Shown piece after piece: positions 12,275 to 21,089 of a DNA stretch of 64,000 nt. Position 1 is the stretch's first letter, and each line of letters begins with the position of its first letter. The translations under genes and the position numbers were made by a program. Source of the DNA: Steroidobacteraceae bacterium (GTDB taxonomy: Bacteria > Pseudomonadota > Gammaproteobacteria > Steroidobacterales > Steroidobacteraceae); NCBI GenBank assembly GCA_019187495.1, contig JABAQN010000029.1, forward strand, positions 93,358 through 157,357, written 5' to 3'. The notes beneath the pieces are model-generated. The model had not been told where the DNA came from. It did not search any database and saw nothing but the letters and a program-made list of their open reading frames with translations.

Positions 12275-12523
12275 TCAACTCCGCTCATCGCCCGGCAAGG
12301 GTGGCGCCTTGCGCGCGGCACGCACATATCGCAGCAGATCTTTCGGGCTCGCATCACCTGCACGCTCCCGAAGGAACTCGGCCGCCGTGCGCAGCACACC
12401 CACTTTCTCGGCCACCGCCGCAGCGATGAACTGATTGAGGGACACGCCCTCTTCACGCGCCAATGCCGCTGCTGCCGTCTTGATCGAATTCGGCAGCTTC
12501 AATGGATATGTGCTCTTGCTCAT
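12275..12523 (-). CDS. Antitoxin of a PIN toxin-antitoxin pair
   Basis: An 82-aa protein starting at MSKSTYPLKLPNSIK. Residues 1-45 read as a ribbon-helix-helix/HicB-like DNA-binding segment with LPNSIKTAAAALAREEGVSLNQFI, the usual pattern for antitoxins with a short beta strand, helix and an SLNQFI turn. The C-terminal half is charged and probably contacts the toxin. A longer upstream start exists, but this ATG overlaps the PIN gene stop by 4 nt and is preferred. It should neutralise the PIN RNase and autorepress the pair. Here it is the downstream gene. Confidence 0.75.
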   Translation of the reverse strand: MSKSTYPLKLPNSIKTAAAALAREEGVSLNQFIAAAVAEKVGVLRTAAEFLRERAGDASPKDLLRYVRAARKAPPLPGDERS

Positions 12524-12945
12524 GGCTTCGGCAACTCCTTCAGCAACTGCGCCGGCGTCAATATCCGCATCCCGAACTTCACCCATGCCGATTCGAAATC
12601 GATCACGTTGTGCGTCACGATGGCATCGGCATGCCCGTTCACCGCCGCTTCGAGCATCAGTTCGTCGGCCGGGTCACGCAATTGCGGCCGCCATCGGAAG
12701 CTGATTTCCACCGGTTCTGCCGCGGCGGCCAGAGCACGGAGGAATCCTTCGATATCCTTCTCGCTCATGTGGGTGGCCAGGCGCTGTTCCGGTCGCAACA
12801 GCACAGCCTCGTACTCGAGAAATACCGCGGTAGTGACGAGCGGCCTCAAGCGCCGCCTCGCGATTGCTGCCAGCAGGAGACTGCTCGCTCCGAGCTGACT
12901 GCGCAGCCCTGCAACCAGCACCGAGGTGTCCACCACGACGCGCAC
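12520..12945 (-). CDS. PIN-domain toxin (putative endoribonuclease)
   Basis: A 141-aa PIN-domain protein. Acidic metal-binding positions are visible: D6 in VVVDTSVLVAG, an acidic residue mid-protein in FLEYEAVLLR, and RDPADELMLEAA with a further Asp in NGHADAIVTHNVIDFE. This matches the 'putative toxin, PIN family' group. It would cleave RNA when free of antitoxin. It is first in the two-gene unit, followed by the antitoxin with an ATGA overlap. Toxin-first order is less usual than antitoxin-first. Confidence 0.82.
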   Translation of the reverse strand: MRVVVDTSVLVAGLRSQLGASSLLLAAIARRRLRPLVTTAVFLEYEAVLLRPEQRLATHMSEKDIEGFLRALAAAAEPVEISFRWRPQLRDPADELMLEAAVNGHADAIVTHNVIDFESAWVKFGMRILTPAQLLKELPKP

Positions 12946-13159
12946 GGCTGGATTCTATGTGACATCCCATGAGATGTCTATCTGGTCATGCGGGGCCGAT
13001 GACGCGCATGTTCCATGGCCGCAGTCCCTCACTTCCATTGCTCATGGCCGGAAGCGATGCGCGCGCCAGCGCGGCCATCAGCGTCATCCGAAAAGCGCGT
13101 CGATCGGCTCTGTGTTGGCCGGTCGAAACGGATCGGCAAGCTTCAGCCTGTCTCAGACG

Positions 13160-14401
13160 TCAGCCAAAGGACAACGCCCGATCCCCCCGTTCGTCCCGGA
13201 TGCGCGTCGGCAGCCCCATTTCATCGAGCAACGCGAGAAACGGCCGCGGCGGCAACTCCTCGACGTTGGCCATTGTCTTCACGTCCCAGGGGCCTTTCGC
13301 GATCAGCAGCGCCGCCGCGACCGGCGGCACGCCCGCCGTGTACGAGATCGCCTGGCTGCCGACTTCGCGATAGCACTCGGCATGGTCGGAGACGTTGTAG
13401 ATGAACACTTCGCGTGCCTGGCCGCCCTTCTCGCCCTTCACGAGATCGCCGATGCAGGTCTTGCCGGTGTAATCCGGCGCGAGCGATGACGGGTCGGGCA
13501 GTACCGCCTTCACCACTTTCAGCGGCACCACCTTCTGGCCCTCGGCCGTGGTCACCGGCTGCTCCGACAGCAGGCCGAGGTTCTTGAGCACGGTGAACAC
13601 CGTGATGTAGCGCTCGCCGAATCCCATCCAGAAGCGGATGTCCGGCACGTCGAGGTTTTTCGACAACGAGTGGATCTCGTCGTGGCCCGTCATGTAGGCC
13701 TTGCTCTCGCCGACCACCGGCAGGTCCCAGACGCGGCCCACTTCGAACATCGCATTCGACACCCACTTGCGACCCTGCCACGACCACACCTGCCCGGTGA
13801 ATTCGCGGAAATTGATCTCGGGATCGAAGTTGGTCGCGAACCAGCGGCCGTGCGAGCCGGCGTTGATGTCGATGATGTCGATCGAGTCCATGCGATCGAA
13901 ATACTCGTCGCGCGCGAGCGCCGCCCAGGCGTTGACGACGCCCGGGTCGAAGCCGGCGCCGAGCACCGCGGTGACGCCGGCTTCCTTGCACTCCTCGCGC
14001 CGGCGCCACTCGTAGTTGCCGTACCACGGCGGCGTCTCGCAGATCTTGAGCGGGTCTTCGTGGATCGCCGTGTCGATGTACGCGGCGCCGGTCGCGATGC
14101 ACGCCGACAGCACCGCCATGTTGACGAAGGCCGCACCGACATTGATCACGATGCCGGCGCCGGTGGCGCGGATCAGCGCGCTCGTCGCCCCGACATCGAG
14201 CGCATCGAGCGCGTGCGCCTCGATCCTGCCCGGCACCCGCAGGCTGCCGCGCGCGCGCACTGCCGCGACGATGTCGCGCGCCTTCGCCACGGTGCGCGAT
14301 GCGAGGTGGATGTCTCCCAGCACGTCGTTGTGCTGCGCGCATTTGTGCGCGACGACCCGCGCGACGCCGCCGGCGCCGATGATCAAGACGTTGCGTTTCA
14401 T
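13160..14401 (-). CDS. Carboxy(nor)spermidine dehydrogenase (saccharopine dehydrogenase family)
   Basis: A 413-aa NAD(P)H-dependent enzyme with a Rossmann start (LIIGAGGVARVVAHKC, residues 6-21) and the saccharopine-dehydrogenase C-terminal domain (VLGAGFDPGVVNAWAALA, about 145-162). Together with the adjacent nspC it forms the alternative polyamine route: aspartate semialdehyde plus putrescine (or diaminopropane) is reduced to carboxyspermidine (or carboxynorspermidine), then decarboxylated. Which diamine is used cannot be told from sequence. It lies 44 nt downstream of nspC on the same strand. GC rises sharply here compared with the metal island. Confidence 0.9.
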   Translation of the reverse strand: MKRNVLIIGAGGVARVVAHKCAQHNDVLGDIHLASRTVAKARDIVAAVRARGSLRVPGRIEAHALDALDVGATSALIRATGAGIVINVGAAFVNMAVLSACIATGAAYIDTAIHEDPLKICETPPWYGNYEWRRREECKEAGVTAVLGAGFDPGVVNAWAALARDEYFDRMDSIDIIDINAGSHGRWFATNFDPEINFREFTGQVWSWQGRKWVSNAMFEVGRVWDLPVVGESKAYMTGHDEIHSLSKNLDVPDIRFWMGFGERYITVFTVLKNLGLLSEQPVTTAEGQKVVPLKVVKAVLPDPSSLAPDYTGKTCIGDLVKGEKGGQAREVFIYNVSDHAECYREVGSQAISYTAGVPPVAAALLIAKGPWDVKTMANVEELPPRPFLALLDEMGLPTRIRDERGDRALSFG

Positions 14402-14445
14402 TTCCCGCCGTTACCTCCAGTGGACCGATCGAACGTGGCTGCCTC

Positions 14446-15543
14446 TCAGGAGAGGCTCGTCAGGTAATCCTCGTAACCGAACGCGCGCTGTTGCCGCACC
14501 GTGCCATCGGCGGCGCGCAGGCAGATGGCGGGCATGCGCACGCCGTTGAACCAGTTCTTCTTGACCATCGTGTAGCCCGCGGCGTTCAGGATCGACAGGC
14601 GATCGCCGACCGCGAGTTCGCGCTCGAAGGCGAACTCGCCGAAGATGTCGCCGGCGAGGCAGGAGCGCCCGCACACGAGATAGCGGTACGGCCCGACGTT
14701 TGGCGCGAGCTGCGCGCTCTCGCGATAGATCAGCAGGTCGAGCATGTGCGCTTCGACCGAGGCGTCGACGATCGCGATGCGTTTGCCGCGCTCGAAGGTG
14801 TCGAGCACGCTCACCTCGAGCGTGGTGCTGCCGGTGACCGCCGCTTCGCCCGGCTCGAGGTAGACCTGCACGCCGTAGCGTTCGCTGAAGGCGCGCAGGC
14901 GGTCGCAGAACCGGTCGAGTGGATAACCCTCGCCGGTGAAGTGGATGCCGCCCCCGAGGCTGATCCACTCGACCGCTGCGAACAATTCGCCGAAGCGCGC
15001 CTCGGCCTGTGCGAGCAGCTGATCGAAGCGCCCGAAATCGGCGTTTTCGCAGTTGTTGTGGATCATGAAGCCGGAGAGGCGCGGCAGCGCCGCGCGCACG
15101 CGCGCCGCATCGCTCTCGCCGAGCCGGCTGTGCGGCCGGGCGGGATCGGCGAGATCGAACGAGGAACTGCTGACGAGCGGGTTCAGGCGCAGGCCGCACG
15201 GCAGGGCGCCGGTTCGCGAACCGTAGCGCTCGAGTTGCCCGAGCGAGTTGAAAATGATCTTGTCGGCGTGGGTGACGACCTCGTCGATTTCGCTGTCCGC
15301 GTACGCGACGCTGTAGGCGTGCGTCTCGCCGCCGAACTTTTCGCGACCGAGCCGCACTTCGAACAGCGACGACGAGGTCGTGCCATCCATGTAGCGGCGC
15401 ATCAGGTCGAACGCCGACCAGGTCGCGAAGCACTTGAGCGCGAGCAGCGCCCGGGCACCCGAGCGCTCGCGCACATGGGCGACCTTGCGCAGGTTCGCGT
15501 CGAGCTTCGCTTCGTCGACCAGGTAGTACGGAGTTTCGATCAC
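14446..15543 (-). CDS. nspC: Carboxynorspermidine/carboxyspermidine decarboxylase
   Basis: A 365-aa fold-III PLP decarboxylase. The N-terminus is METPYYLVDE-type (here (M)IETPYYLVD), with the PLP lysine K37 in LALKCFATW, HNNCEN and the SLGGGIHFT glycine-rich PLP-phosphate loop. It removes the carboxyl group from carboxy(nor)spermidine to give (nor)spermidine. The start chosen is GTG at 15543 because family similarity begins exactly there. The frame runs open to 16107, but that upstream translation is not protein-like. First gene of the two-gene polyamine operon. Confidence 0.92.
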   Translation of the reverse strand: MIETPYYLVDEAKLDANLRKVAHVRERSGARALLALKCFATWSAFDLMRRYMDGTTSSSLFEVRLGREKFGGETHAYSVAYADSEIDEVVTHADKIIFNSLGQLERYGSRTGALPCGLRLNPLVSSSSFDLADPARPHSRLGESDAARVRAALPRLSGFMIHNNCENADFGRFDQLLAQAEARFGELFAAVEWISLGGGIHFTGEGYPLDRFCDRLRAFSERYGVQVYLEPGEAAVTGSTTLEVSVLDTFERGKRIAIVDASVEAHMLDLLIYRESAQLAPNVGPYRYLVCGRSCLAGDIFGEFAFERELAVGDRLSILNAAGYTMVKKNWFNGVRMPAICLRAADGTVRQQRAFGYEDYLTSLS

Positions 15544-15706
15544 CGCGCACCCCAGAAAGAGAAACGGGCGCCCACGTTCTGAGGAGGCGCCCGGCCACGG
15601 GGCGCGGAGGTTACCTGCGGGACCGGCTCGGTGCAATACCACGTGAAAACCCGTACCCGGAATGCCGCGCGAGCGGTGCAAAATCGGTCCCAGGGGGACA
15701 CCAGAC

Positions 15707-16204
15707 ATGCGCACGGGATTTCGACTGCTGGCCGGCACGCTGCTGATCGCGGCCTCGCTCGTCACGAACACCGCGTTTTCCGCCGAAGCCACCGCGCCAC
15801 CGGAGACGGTCGTGCGCGCGTTCAACGACGCGATTTCGGCGCAACGCCTCGATGCCGCGCTCGCGACGCTGGCGCAGGGCGCGGTGAAGTTCAATTTCGG
15901 CTCCGCGCACCAGTTCAGCGGTGCCCCTGGCGCGACCGAGCCGCTGACGAGCGACCTTGCTGCCTTGTGGCGCACCGTCGCGCCCGTCCTCCACAGCGCG
16001 AACAAGCGGTATCGGCGCGAGGTGATCTCGGCCACGACGCACGTGGATGGGCCACTCGCGACCGTCTGGGCGCAAGTCCGCACGACGACCGAAGCGCGCG
16101 GCGGCAAACGCTCGACGCTCGAGTTCGCGGAGAGCTACATCCTGCGCCTCGCCGACGGCGAGTGGCGCATCGCCGGCGTCGCGAACGCGCGGCCGACTCG
16201 CTGA
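15707..16204 (+). CDS. Exported NTF2/SnoaL-fold protein
   Basis: A 165-aa protein with a signal peptide (cleavage near AFSA, about residue 25) followed by a DUF4440/SnoaL-like NTF2 fold: ETVVRAFNDAISAQRLDAAL, a mid-region ending in long beta strands and SYILRLADGEWRIAGVANARP at the end. The start at 15707 follows GGGGGACACC; an ATG 45 nt further upstream would add a non-signal extension. No active site is evident. It diverges from nspC with about 160 nt between. Function unknown; periplasmic small-molecule binding is a guess from the fold. Confidence 0.65.
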   Translation: MRTGFRLLAGTLLIAASLVTNTAFSAEATAPPETVVRAFNDAISAQRLDAALATLAQGAVKFNFGSAHQFSGAPGATEPLTSDLAALWRTVAPVLHSANKRYRREVISATTHVDGPLATVWAQVRTTTEARGGKRSTLEFAESYILRLADGEWRIAGVANARPTR

Positions 16205-16228
16205 GCGCGCGCCGCGCCGGCCGTCACT

Positions 16229-16498
16229 TCACGACAGCACGGTGAAGTCGATGACGATCGCGCCCGGCTCGCGCTGGCGATATTCGATCGCGAGGCGTTC
16301 ACCGAAGCGTTCGCGCAATTGATTGAGCAGCGGCAGCGGATCGTGGTCGTTGACGAAGCGCATCGCCTCGCCGGGCTGCAGCGCGCCGAGCGCGCCGAAG
16401 ATGGCGGAGTGGCGAAAACGGCGCGCGACGCCGCGCGCATCGAACAGGTGGGCAGCGGTTTCGGGGGAGGCTTCTTGCATGACGAATACCTGGTTCAC
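16229..16498 (-). CDS. DUF2249 domain protein
   Basis: An 89-aa protein with the DUF2249 pattern: LFDARGVARRFRHSAIFGAL, then LQPGEAMRFVNDHDPLPLLNQL, and a C-terminal beta strand (GAIVIDFTVLS). DUF2249 proteins are found next to denitrification and nitric-oxide-related genes, in line with the nirK cluster a few kb away. The NDHDP motif (about 49-53) is the most conserved part. Biochemical role unknown. It is 20 nt downstream of the MOSC gene and co-directional with it. Confidence 0.8.
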   Translation of the reverse strand: MNQVFVMQEASPETAAHLFDARGVARRFRHSAIFGALGALQPGEAMRFVNDHDPLPLLNQLRERFGERLAIEYRQREPGAIVIDFTVLS

Positions 16499-16518
16499 GA
16501 CAACTATACAGGACCATT

Positions 16519-17220
16519 TTAGTCCGAATTAACCGGCCCGTCGATCCTCGCCGACCAGTCCTCGACCTTGCGTCGCTCGAGCCGCCCGCTCACGAGCTTT
16601 CGCCACGACGGCGTGAGCGGCAGCGAGAGCATGGCGGCCAGCGTGTCGATGTCGAGCATGCGCCGGTAGAGCGCATCGATAAGGCGTTGCAGCGACCAGT
16701 CCGGGTGCGGTCGTGCCACGAGTTGCACGTCATCATCGGCCTGCAGCACGCCCGGTTCGATCACGCGGTAGTACCAGCCGGTGCGTCCCCGCTCCTGCAC
16801 CCGACGCGCCATGTCGGGCCGGCCGAAACGATCATTCAGCTTCCAGCAGGGCTGGCGGCTCTGCGAGATCTCGAGCACCACTGTACCGACCTGCAATCGA
16901 TCGCCGAGGCAGACGTCGGCCTCCGTGAAGCCGAGCGTCGCGAGGTTCTCGCCGAAGGCCCCGGGCTGATCGAGCACCGGCAATGCGCCGATCTCCGTTC
17001 GCCATCGCGGGTAGTGCTCGAGTGCGTAGTGGTGAACGGCCTTGTCAGGGCCGCCGTGGGCCCTGCGATCCCCCTGCTCGTCCCCTGCCAGCCCCTCGGG
17101 GCCGATCGCGACGGCGCCTTGCCGGCGTTGCTTGGCGATCGCACTGCTGGTGCCCGCTCGCGTGTAAGGCACCGCCCGCCCGGTCAGCACCGCCTCGACC
17201 CGACCCAGGTTCACCTTCAT
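16519..17220 (-). CDS. MOSC domain protein (YiiM-like)
   Basis: A 233-aa protein with a MOSC core: GPEGLAGDEQGDRRAHGGPDKAVHHYALEHYPRW (given here by its position, about 45-78), GAFGENLATLGF, GDRLQVG and SRQPCWKL with the conserved cysteine. The C-terminal region holds the 3-alpha domain of YiiM. MOSC proteins such as YiiM use a molybdenum cofactor and reduce N-hydroxylated compounds. The ATG at 17220 is preferred (GGAG 6 nt upstream) over one 36 nt further out. It diverges from the membrane-protein gene at 17354. Confidence 0.85.
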   Translation of the reverse strand: MKVNLGRVEAVLTGRAVPYTRAGTSSAIAKQRRQGAVAIGPEGLAGDEQGDRRAHGGPDKAVHHYALEHYPRWRTEIGALPVLDQPGAFGENLATLGFTEADVCLGDRLQVGTVVLEISQSRQPCWKLNDRFGRPDMARRVQERGRTGWYYRVIEPGVLQADDDVQLVARPHPDWSLQRLIDALYRRMLDIDTLAAMLSLPLTPSWRKLVSGRLERRKVEDWSARIDGPVNSD

Positions 17221-17353
17221 CCGCTGCTCCATCTTCCGCGCCCGCAGCCCAGGCAACCCGTGGCCGACTGCCGGCCGATACGGGTATCTACACTTGTATC
17301 GCCGCGAAACGGGCGCTCATCATTCGCGGACTTTTTTCCCGGCAGGGTGGGCC

Positions 17354-18034
17354 ATGGAATTCTACGTCACGACTCACGGAGTGTTGCGCTGGTTGCACGT
17401 GCTCGCCATGGTGTATTGGCTGGGCGGCGAATGGGGCGTGTTCAACACGTCACGCTACGTGACCAACATGAACCTCTCGCTCGACGAGCGCCGTCGCCAC
17501 ATGGACACGGCCTTCCGTATCGACATCCTCGCGCGCCTCGGCATCATCCTGCTGCTGCCGCTCGGCCTGCACATGGGCTACGACCTCGGCGTGCAGCCGC
17601 TCGGCGGCCCGTGGATCACCGGCGCCTGGATATTCTTCGGCCTGTGGCTGTGCCTCACACTGGCGGCATTCTTCACGCACCAGAGCGATCTCGGGCTCAG
17701 GCTCACCCGCATCGACGAGGCATTGCGCTACGTGCTGATTCCGGCGCTCCTCGTCCCCGGCCTGATGAGCCTCTTCGGCGACGGCCCCTTCGGCGCGCGC
17801 TGGTACGCATTCAAGGTTACGCTCTACGCATTGCTGCTCGTCATCGGACTCGCGCTGCGCGTCGTGATGCGCCACTGGGTCACGCTGTTTCGCAGCCTCG
17901 ACGCCGGCGGGTCGCGCGCGGCGGTCGAAGCGCAGCTCGGTCGCGAAATCTCCCTTGCCCGCATCCTCGCGTATTTCTACTGGATCGGCATCGCGACCGT
18001 GGCCTTCTTCGGGGTCGTGAAACCGATCGCGTAG
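17354..18034 (+). CDS. Polytopic membrane protein (CopD/DUF2269-like)
   Basis: A 226-aa inner-membrane protein with about six hydrophobic helices. It starts MEFYVTTHGVLRWLHVLAMVYWLGG, with conserved-looking His residues in the first helix (THG, LHV) and His/Arg residues at later helix ends (GLHMGYDLG; RVVMRHWVTL). The pattern recalls CopD-type or hypothetical heme-binding membrane proteins. It begins the rightward low-oxygen cluster, 10 nt before the beta-CASP gene. Substrate and function unknown. Confidence 0.55.
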   Translation: MEFYVTTHGVLRWLHVLAMVYWLGGEWGVFNTSRYVTNMNLSLDERRRHMDTAFRIDILARLGIILLLPLGLHMGYDLGVQPLGGPWITGAWIFFGLWLCLTLAAFFTHQSDLGLRLTRIDEALRYVLIPALLVPGLMSLFGDGPFGARWYAFKVTLYALLLVIGLALRVVMRHWVTLFRSLDAGGSRAAVEAQLGREISLARILAYFYWIGIATVAFFGVVKPIA

Positions 18035-18044
18035 TGGCGCACGC

Positions 18045-19424
18045 ATGCGGCTGACCTTCCACGGAGCGGCCCGCCAGGTCACGGGCTCCTGCTTCGGGTT
18101 CGAGGTCGGCCGCAGCCGCTTCCTGGTCGATTGCGGGCTTTTCCAGGGCGGCCGCGCCGCCCGCGCCGAAAACATCGCGCCGTTTGCATTCGATCCGGCA
18201 GCACTCGATTTCGTGGTGCTCACGCACGCGCATCTCGACCACAGCGGCCTGTTGCCGCGGCTCGCCGCACAGGGCTTTGCCGGGCCGATCTACATGACGG
18301 CCGCCACGCGTGACCTGATCGACGTGATGCTGCGTGACAGCGCGCACATCCAGAAGGTGGAAGCCGAACGTGCGGCGCGGCGGGGCGGCGACTATGTCGC
18401 GGCCTACACGCTCGCGGACGTGGAACGCGTGCTGCCGCTCGCGCGCGAGCTCGCCTACGACGCGGTGATCGAGCCCGCGCCCGGCGTGCGCCTGCGCCTG
18501 CAGGACGCCGGCCACATCCTCGGCTCCGCGATCGTGGAACTGTGGCTCGATGACGGCAGCACGACGCGCAAGGTCGTTTGTTCGGGCGATCTCGGCCAGC
18601 CGGGGCGCCCGATCGTGCGCGACCCCGCGCCGATCGCCGAGGCCGACGTGCTGCTCCTCGAATCGACCTACGGGGATCGCGATCACCGGCCGCTGCCCGA
18701 TACGCTCGACGAGCTGGTCGCGAGCCTCGATCGCGCGCTCGATCGCGGCAAGGGTGTCGTGCTGGTGCCGGCGTTCGCCGTCGGGCGCACGCAGGAGTTC
18801 CTCTACTTCCTGAACCGGCTGAGCCGCGAGGGGCGGCTGCGGGATTTGCGCGTGTTCGTCGATTCGCCGCTCGCGAAGGAAGTCACCGAAATCACCGCCC
18901 GGCATTTCGAGCTGTTCGACGCCGAGGCGCGTCGCCTCGCGCGCGAACCCGCACCGCGCGGACAGCAGCCGGTGCTGCGGTTCACCGACACGGTGGAGGA
19001 ATCGAAGGCGCTCAATTCGCTGCAGAGCGGCGCCATCATCCTCGCGGCGAGCGGCATGTGCGATGGAGGTCGCATCCGCCATCACCTGCGACAGCGACTG
19101 TCGAACCCGGACACGACCGTGCTCTTCATCGGCTTCCAGGCGGCCGGCACGCTCGGCCGGCGCATCGTCGATCGCGCGCCCGTGGTACGCATCGCAGGCG
19201 AGGAAATTCCGGTGCGCGCCGACATCGTGACGCTCGGCGGCTTCTCGGCGCACGCCGATCGATCGGCGCTGCTCGATTGGCTCGGTCGGTTCAGGCGGCC
19301 GCCCTCGCAGATCTACCTCGTGCACGGCGAGACCGGATCGGCGCTCGCGCTCGCGGCCGCGATCGACCAGCGTTTCCGGCGCACGGCCACACTGCCCGCA
19401 CCCCGCGAGACGGTCACGCTGTGA
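18045..19424 (+). CDS. Beta-CASP metallo-beta-lactamase RNase
   Basis: A 459-aa protein. The metallo-beta-lactamase motif HAHLDH is at 61-66, with further metal ligands in DAGHILGSA (near 150) and SGDLG (near 180). The beta-CASP domain follows (motifs near SGMCDGGRIRHH and GGFSAHADRSALLDW). This is the YSH1/RNase J-like 'MBL fold metallo-hydrolase RNA specificity' group, predicted to cut or trim RNA. The start ATG lies 10 nt after the preceding gene. Placement with universal stress and fnr genes suggests a role in stress-time RNA turnover; that part is inferred. Confidence 0.88.
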   Translation: MRLTFHGAARQVTGSCFGFEVGRSRFLVDCGLFQGGRAARAENIAPFAFDPAALDFVVLTHAHLDHSGLLPRLAAQGFAGPIYMTAATRDLIDVMLRDSAHIQKVEAERAARRGGDYVAAYTLADVERVLPLARELAYDAVIEPAPGVRLRLQDAGHILGSAIVELWLDDGSTTRKVVCSGDLGQPGRPIVRDPAPIAEADVLLLESTYGDRDHRPLPDTLDELVASLDRALDRGKGVVLVPAFAVGRTQEFLYFLNRLSREGRLRDLRVFVDSPLAKEVTEITARHFELFDAEARRLAREPAPRGQQPVLRFTDTVEESKALNSLQSGAIILAASGMCDGGRIRHHLRQRLSNPDTTVLFIGFQAAGTLGRRIVDRAPVVRIAGEEIPVRADIVTLGGFSAHADRSALLDWLGRFRRPPSQIYLVHGETGSALALAAAIDQRFRRTATLPAPRETVTL

Positions 19425-19451
19425 TCCACCCCGCGCGTGTACACTGACCGC

Positions 19452-20330
19452 ATGGCCTTCAGGATTCGACGCATCCTCGTCGCGATCGGTGACCCCCGGC
19501 GCCCGCCCGCGGCGCAGCTTCGCAAGGCGGCGCGCCTCGCGTCCGCCACCGGTGCGCACCTCGAACTGTGCCACGTGATCCATCCGGCGAACGCGCGAGA
19601 CGTGGATGAGGCGCGCACACGCATGGAGCGACTCGGCGCGCGCAAGGTCTTCGCCGGTCTCGCCGTGCGGACCTGCCTCGCGATCGACGCGCCGCCCCAC
19701 GAGGCCATCATCCGCCGTGCGCGCGGCATCCGTGCCGACCTGATCATCGCATCGACGGTGCCGCATCGGCGCGGCGAGCGCCTGCTGCTGCGAAACACCG
19801 ACTGGGAGCTGATCCGCCACACGACCTGCCCGTTGCTGCTCGTGAAGGCGCATGGCACTTGGCGCGCCCCGGTCGTGCTCGCGGCGATCGATCCGTTTCA
19901 CGCGCGGGCGAAAGCCGCCCGGCTCGACGCCCGGCTGCTCGAGGCGGCCGTCGCCATCGCAAAGCCGCTGCGCGGCGAGGCCCATGCCTTCCACGCCTGG
20001 CTGCCGTTCGTCGCGACGCTTCCTGGCGCAATGGTGCAGCCGGCCGCGATGTCGCTGCCGCCGGAGGCCGAGGCGGTCCATGGGGAGGCCGTGCGCCGCA
20101 CGTTCGACAGGCTCGCTGCGCAGAGTGGAATCGCGCCCGCGCGGCGTCACCTGCGCATGGGCGATCTCGCGACACAACTCGGCAACACCGTGCAACGCAC
20201 GCGCGCGCGCATCGTCGTGATGGGCGCCGTGTCGCGGTCCGCGCTCGCGCGGCTCTTCATCGGCAGCTCCGCCGAGCACCTGCTCGACCGGTTGTCCTGC
20301 GACGTCCTCATCATCAAGCCGAAGACCTGA
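19452..20330 (+). CDS. Tandem universal stress protein
   Basis: A 292-aa protein with two UspA domains: first RRILVAIGDP (5-14) to LIRHTTCPLLLVKA, second from VVLAAIDPFHARAK to LLDRLSCDVLIIKPK. The second domain carries a nucleotide-binding-like G-x2-G-x9-G/S pattern (GAVSRSALARLFIGSSAEHLL). Such UspE-like tandem proteins respond to stress and often to oxygen limitation. The start is ATG at 19452 (an upstream ATG at 19437 is possible). It lies 27 nt after the beta-CASP gene and 14 nt before the hemolysin III gene. Confidence 0.88.
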   Translation: MAFRIRRILVAIGDPRRPPAAQLRKAARLASATGAHLELCHVIHPANARDVDEARTRMERLGARKVFAGLAVRTCLAIDAPPHEAIIRRARGIRADLIIASTVPHRRGERLLLRNTDWELIRHTTCPLLLVKAHGTWRAPVVLAAIDPFHARAKAARLDARLLEAAVAIAKPLRGEAHAFHAWLPFVATLPGAMVQPAAMSLPPEAEAVHGEAVRRTFDRLAAQSGIAPARRHLRMGDLATQLGNTVQRTRARIVVMGAVSRSALARLFIGSSAEHLLDRLSCDVLIIKPKT

Positions 20331-20344
20331 CGGAGAAGCAGCGT

Positions 20345-21046
20345 ATGCGCGCGTACGGGCACGGCAGCCCCGTGACGGTCGCGGCGGTCGGCATCGAGGC
20401 AACGCCCCACTACCGCTCGGCCGCCGAACGACTCGCGGACAAATGGGTGCATATCATCGGCATCGCGCTCGCGGCAGCCGGTGCGCTCTACCTGCTCGCG
20501 CTCACGCTCTCGAGTGATGACCGTGGCCGGATCGCCGCCGTCGCCATTTACGGGGGCGGGCTGATCGCGACCTTCGTGTGCTCGATCGCCTACAACCTCA
20601 CGCGCACACCGGCGCGCCAGCGGATCCTGCGCCGCTTCGACCACGCGGCGATCTTCCTGATGATCGCCTGCTCGTACACCCCGTTCACGACGCAGGCGCT
20701 CGAGGGCGCGTGGGCGATCGGCATGACCACCGCCGTGTGGACGATCGCGGTGGCGGGCATCCTGACGAAGCTCGCATTCGCGCAACTGCCGCGCGGCTGG
20801 TCGGTGGCGGGCTATCTCGCGCTCGGCTGGATCGCGCTCGTCGCGCTCGTGCCGCTGATCGAGAGCGTGCCGCGGCCCGCGATGTGGCTCATCGCCGCAG
20901 GCGGTCTCGTCTACTCGCTCGGCGTGCCGGTCTATGTCTCGCGCCGCGTGCCATATCGCCGCGCCATCTGGCACGCATTCGTGATCGCCGCGGCCGCATT
21001 GCACTGGGTGGCCATCCTCATCGCCACGGTCGATACCTCGCCCTGA
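20345..21046 (+). CDS. Hemolysin III / TrhA family membrane protein
   Basis: A 233-aa protein with seven predicted helices. Family elements are ADKWVHIIGIALA, the SIAYNL...RFDHAAIFLMIACSYTPF segment (Asp-His metal site) and a C-terminal RRAIWHAFVIAAAALHWVAI with two His. These match the conserved histidines of adiponectin-receptor-like proteins. The bacterial members are implicated in membrane energetics. ATG at 20345 follows GGAGAAGCAGCGT. Part of the rightward cluster leading to fnr. Confidence 0.88.
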   Translation: MRAYGHGSPVTVAAVGIEATPHYRSAAERLADKWVHIIGIALAAAGALYLLALTLSSDDRGRIAAVAIYGGGLIATFVCSIAYNLTRTPARQRILRRFDHAAIFLMIACSYTPFTTQALEGAWAIGMTTAVWTIAVAGILTKLAFAQLPRGWSVAGYLALGWIALVALVPLIESVPRPAMWLIAAGGLVYSLGVPVYVSRRVPYRRAIWHAFVIAAAALHWVAILIATVDTSP

Positions 21047-21089
21047 CGCAAGTCAATGCGCGCCGTGGGCGACGCGTTCAGGATGGGTC

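Noticed and set aside
15544..16107. Upstream extension of nspC to a 553-codon frame
   Set aside because: Family similarity starts at the GTG at 15543 and the extension is antisense to the exported NTF2-fold gene.
17880..20402. Very long minus-strand frame (840 codons) opposite beta-CASP and Usp genes
   Set aside because: The Arg/His/Asp-rich translation is the usual antisense shadow of high-GC genes; the plus strand has clear domains.
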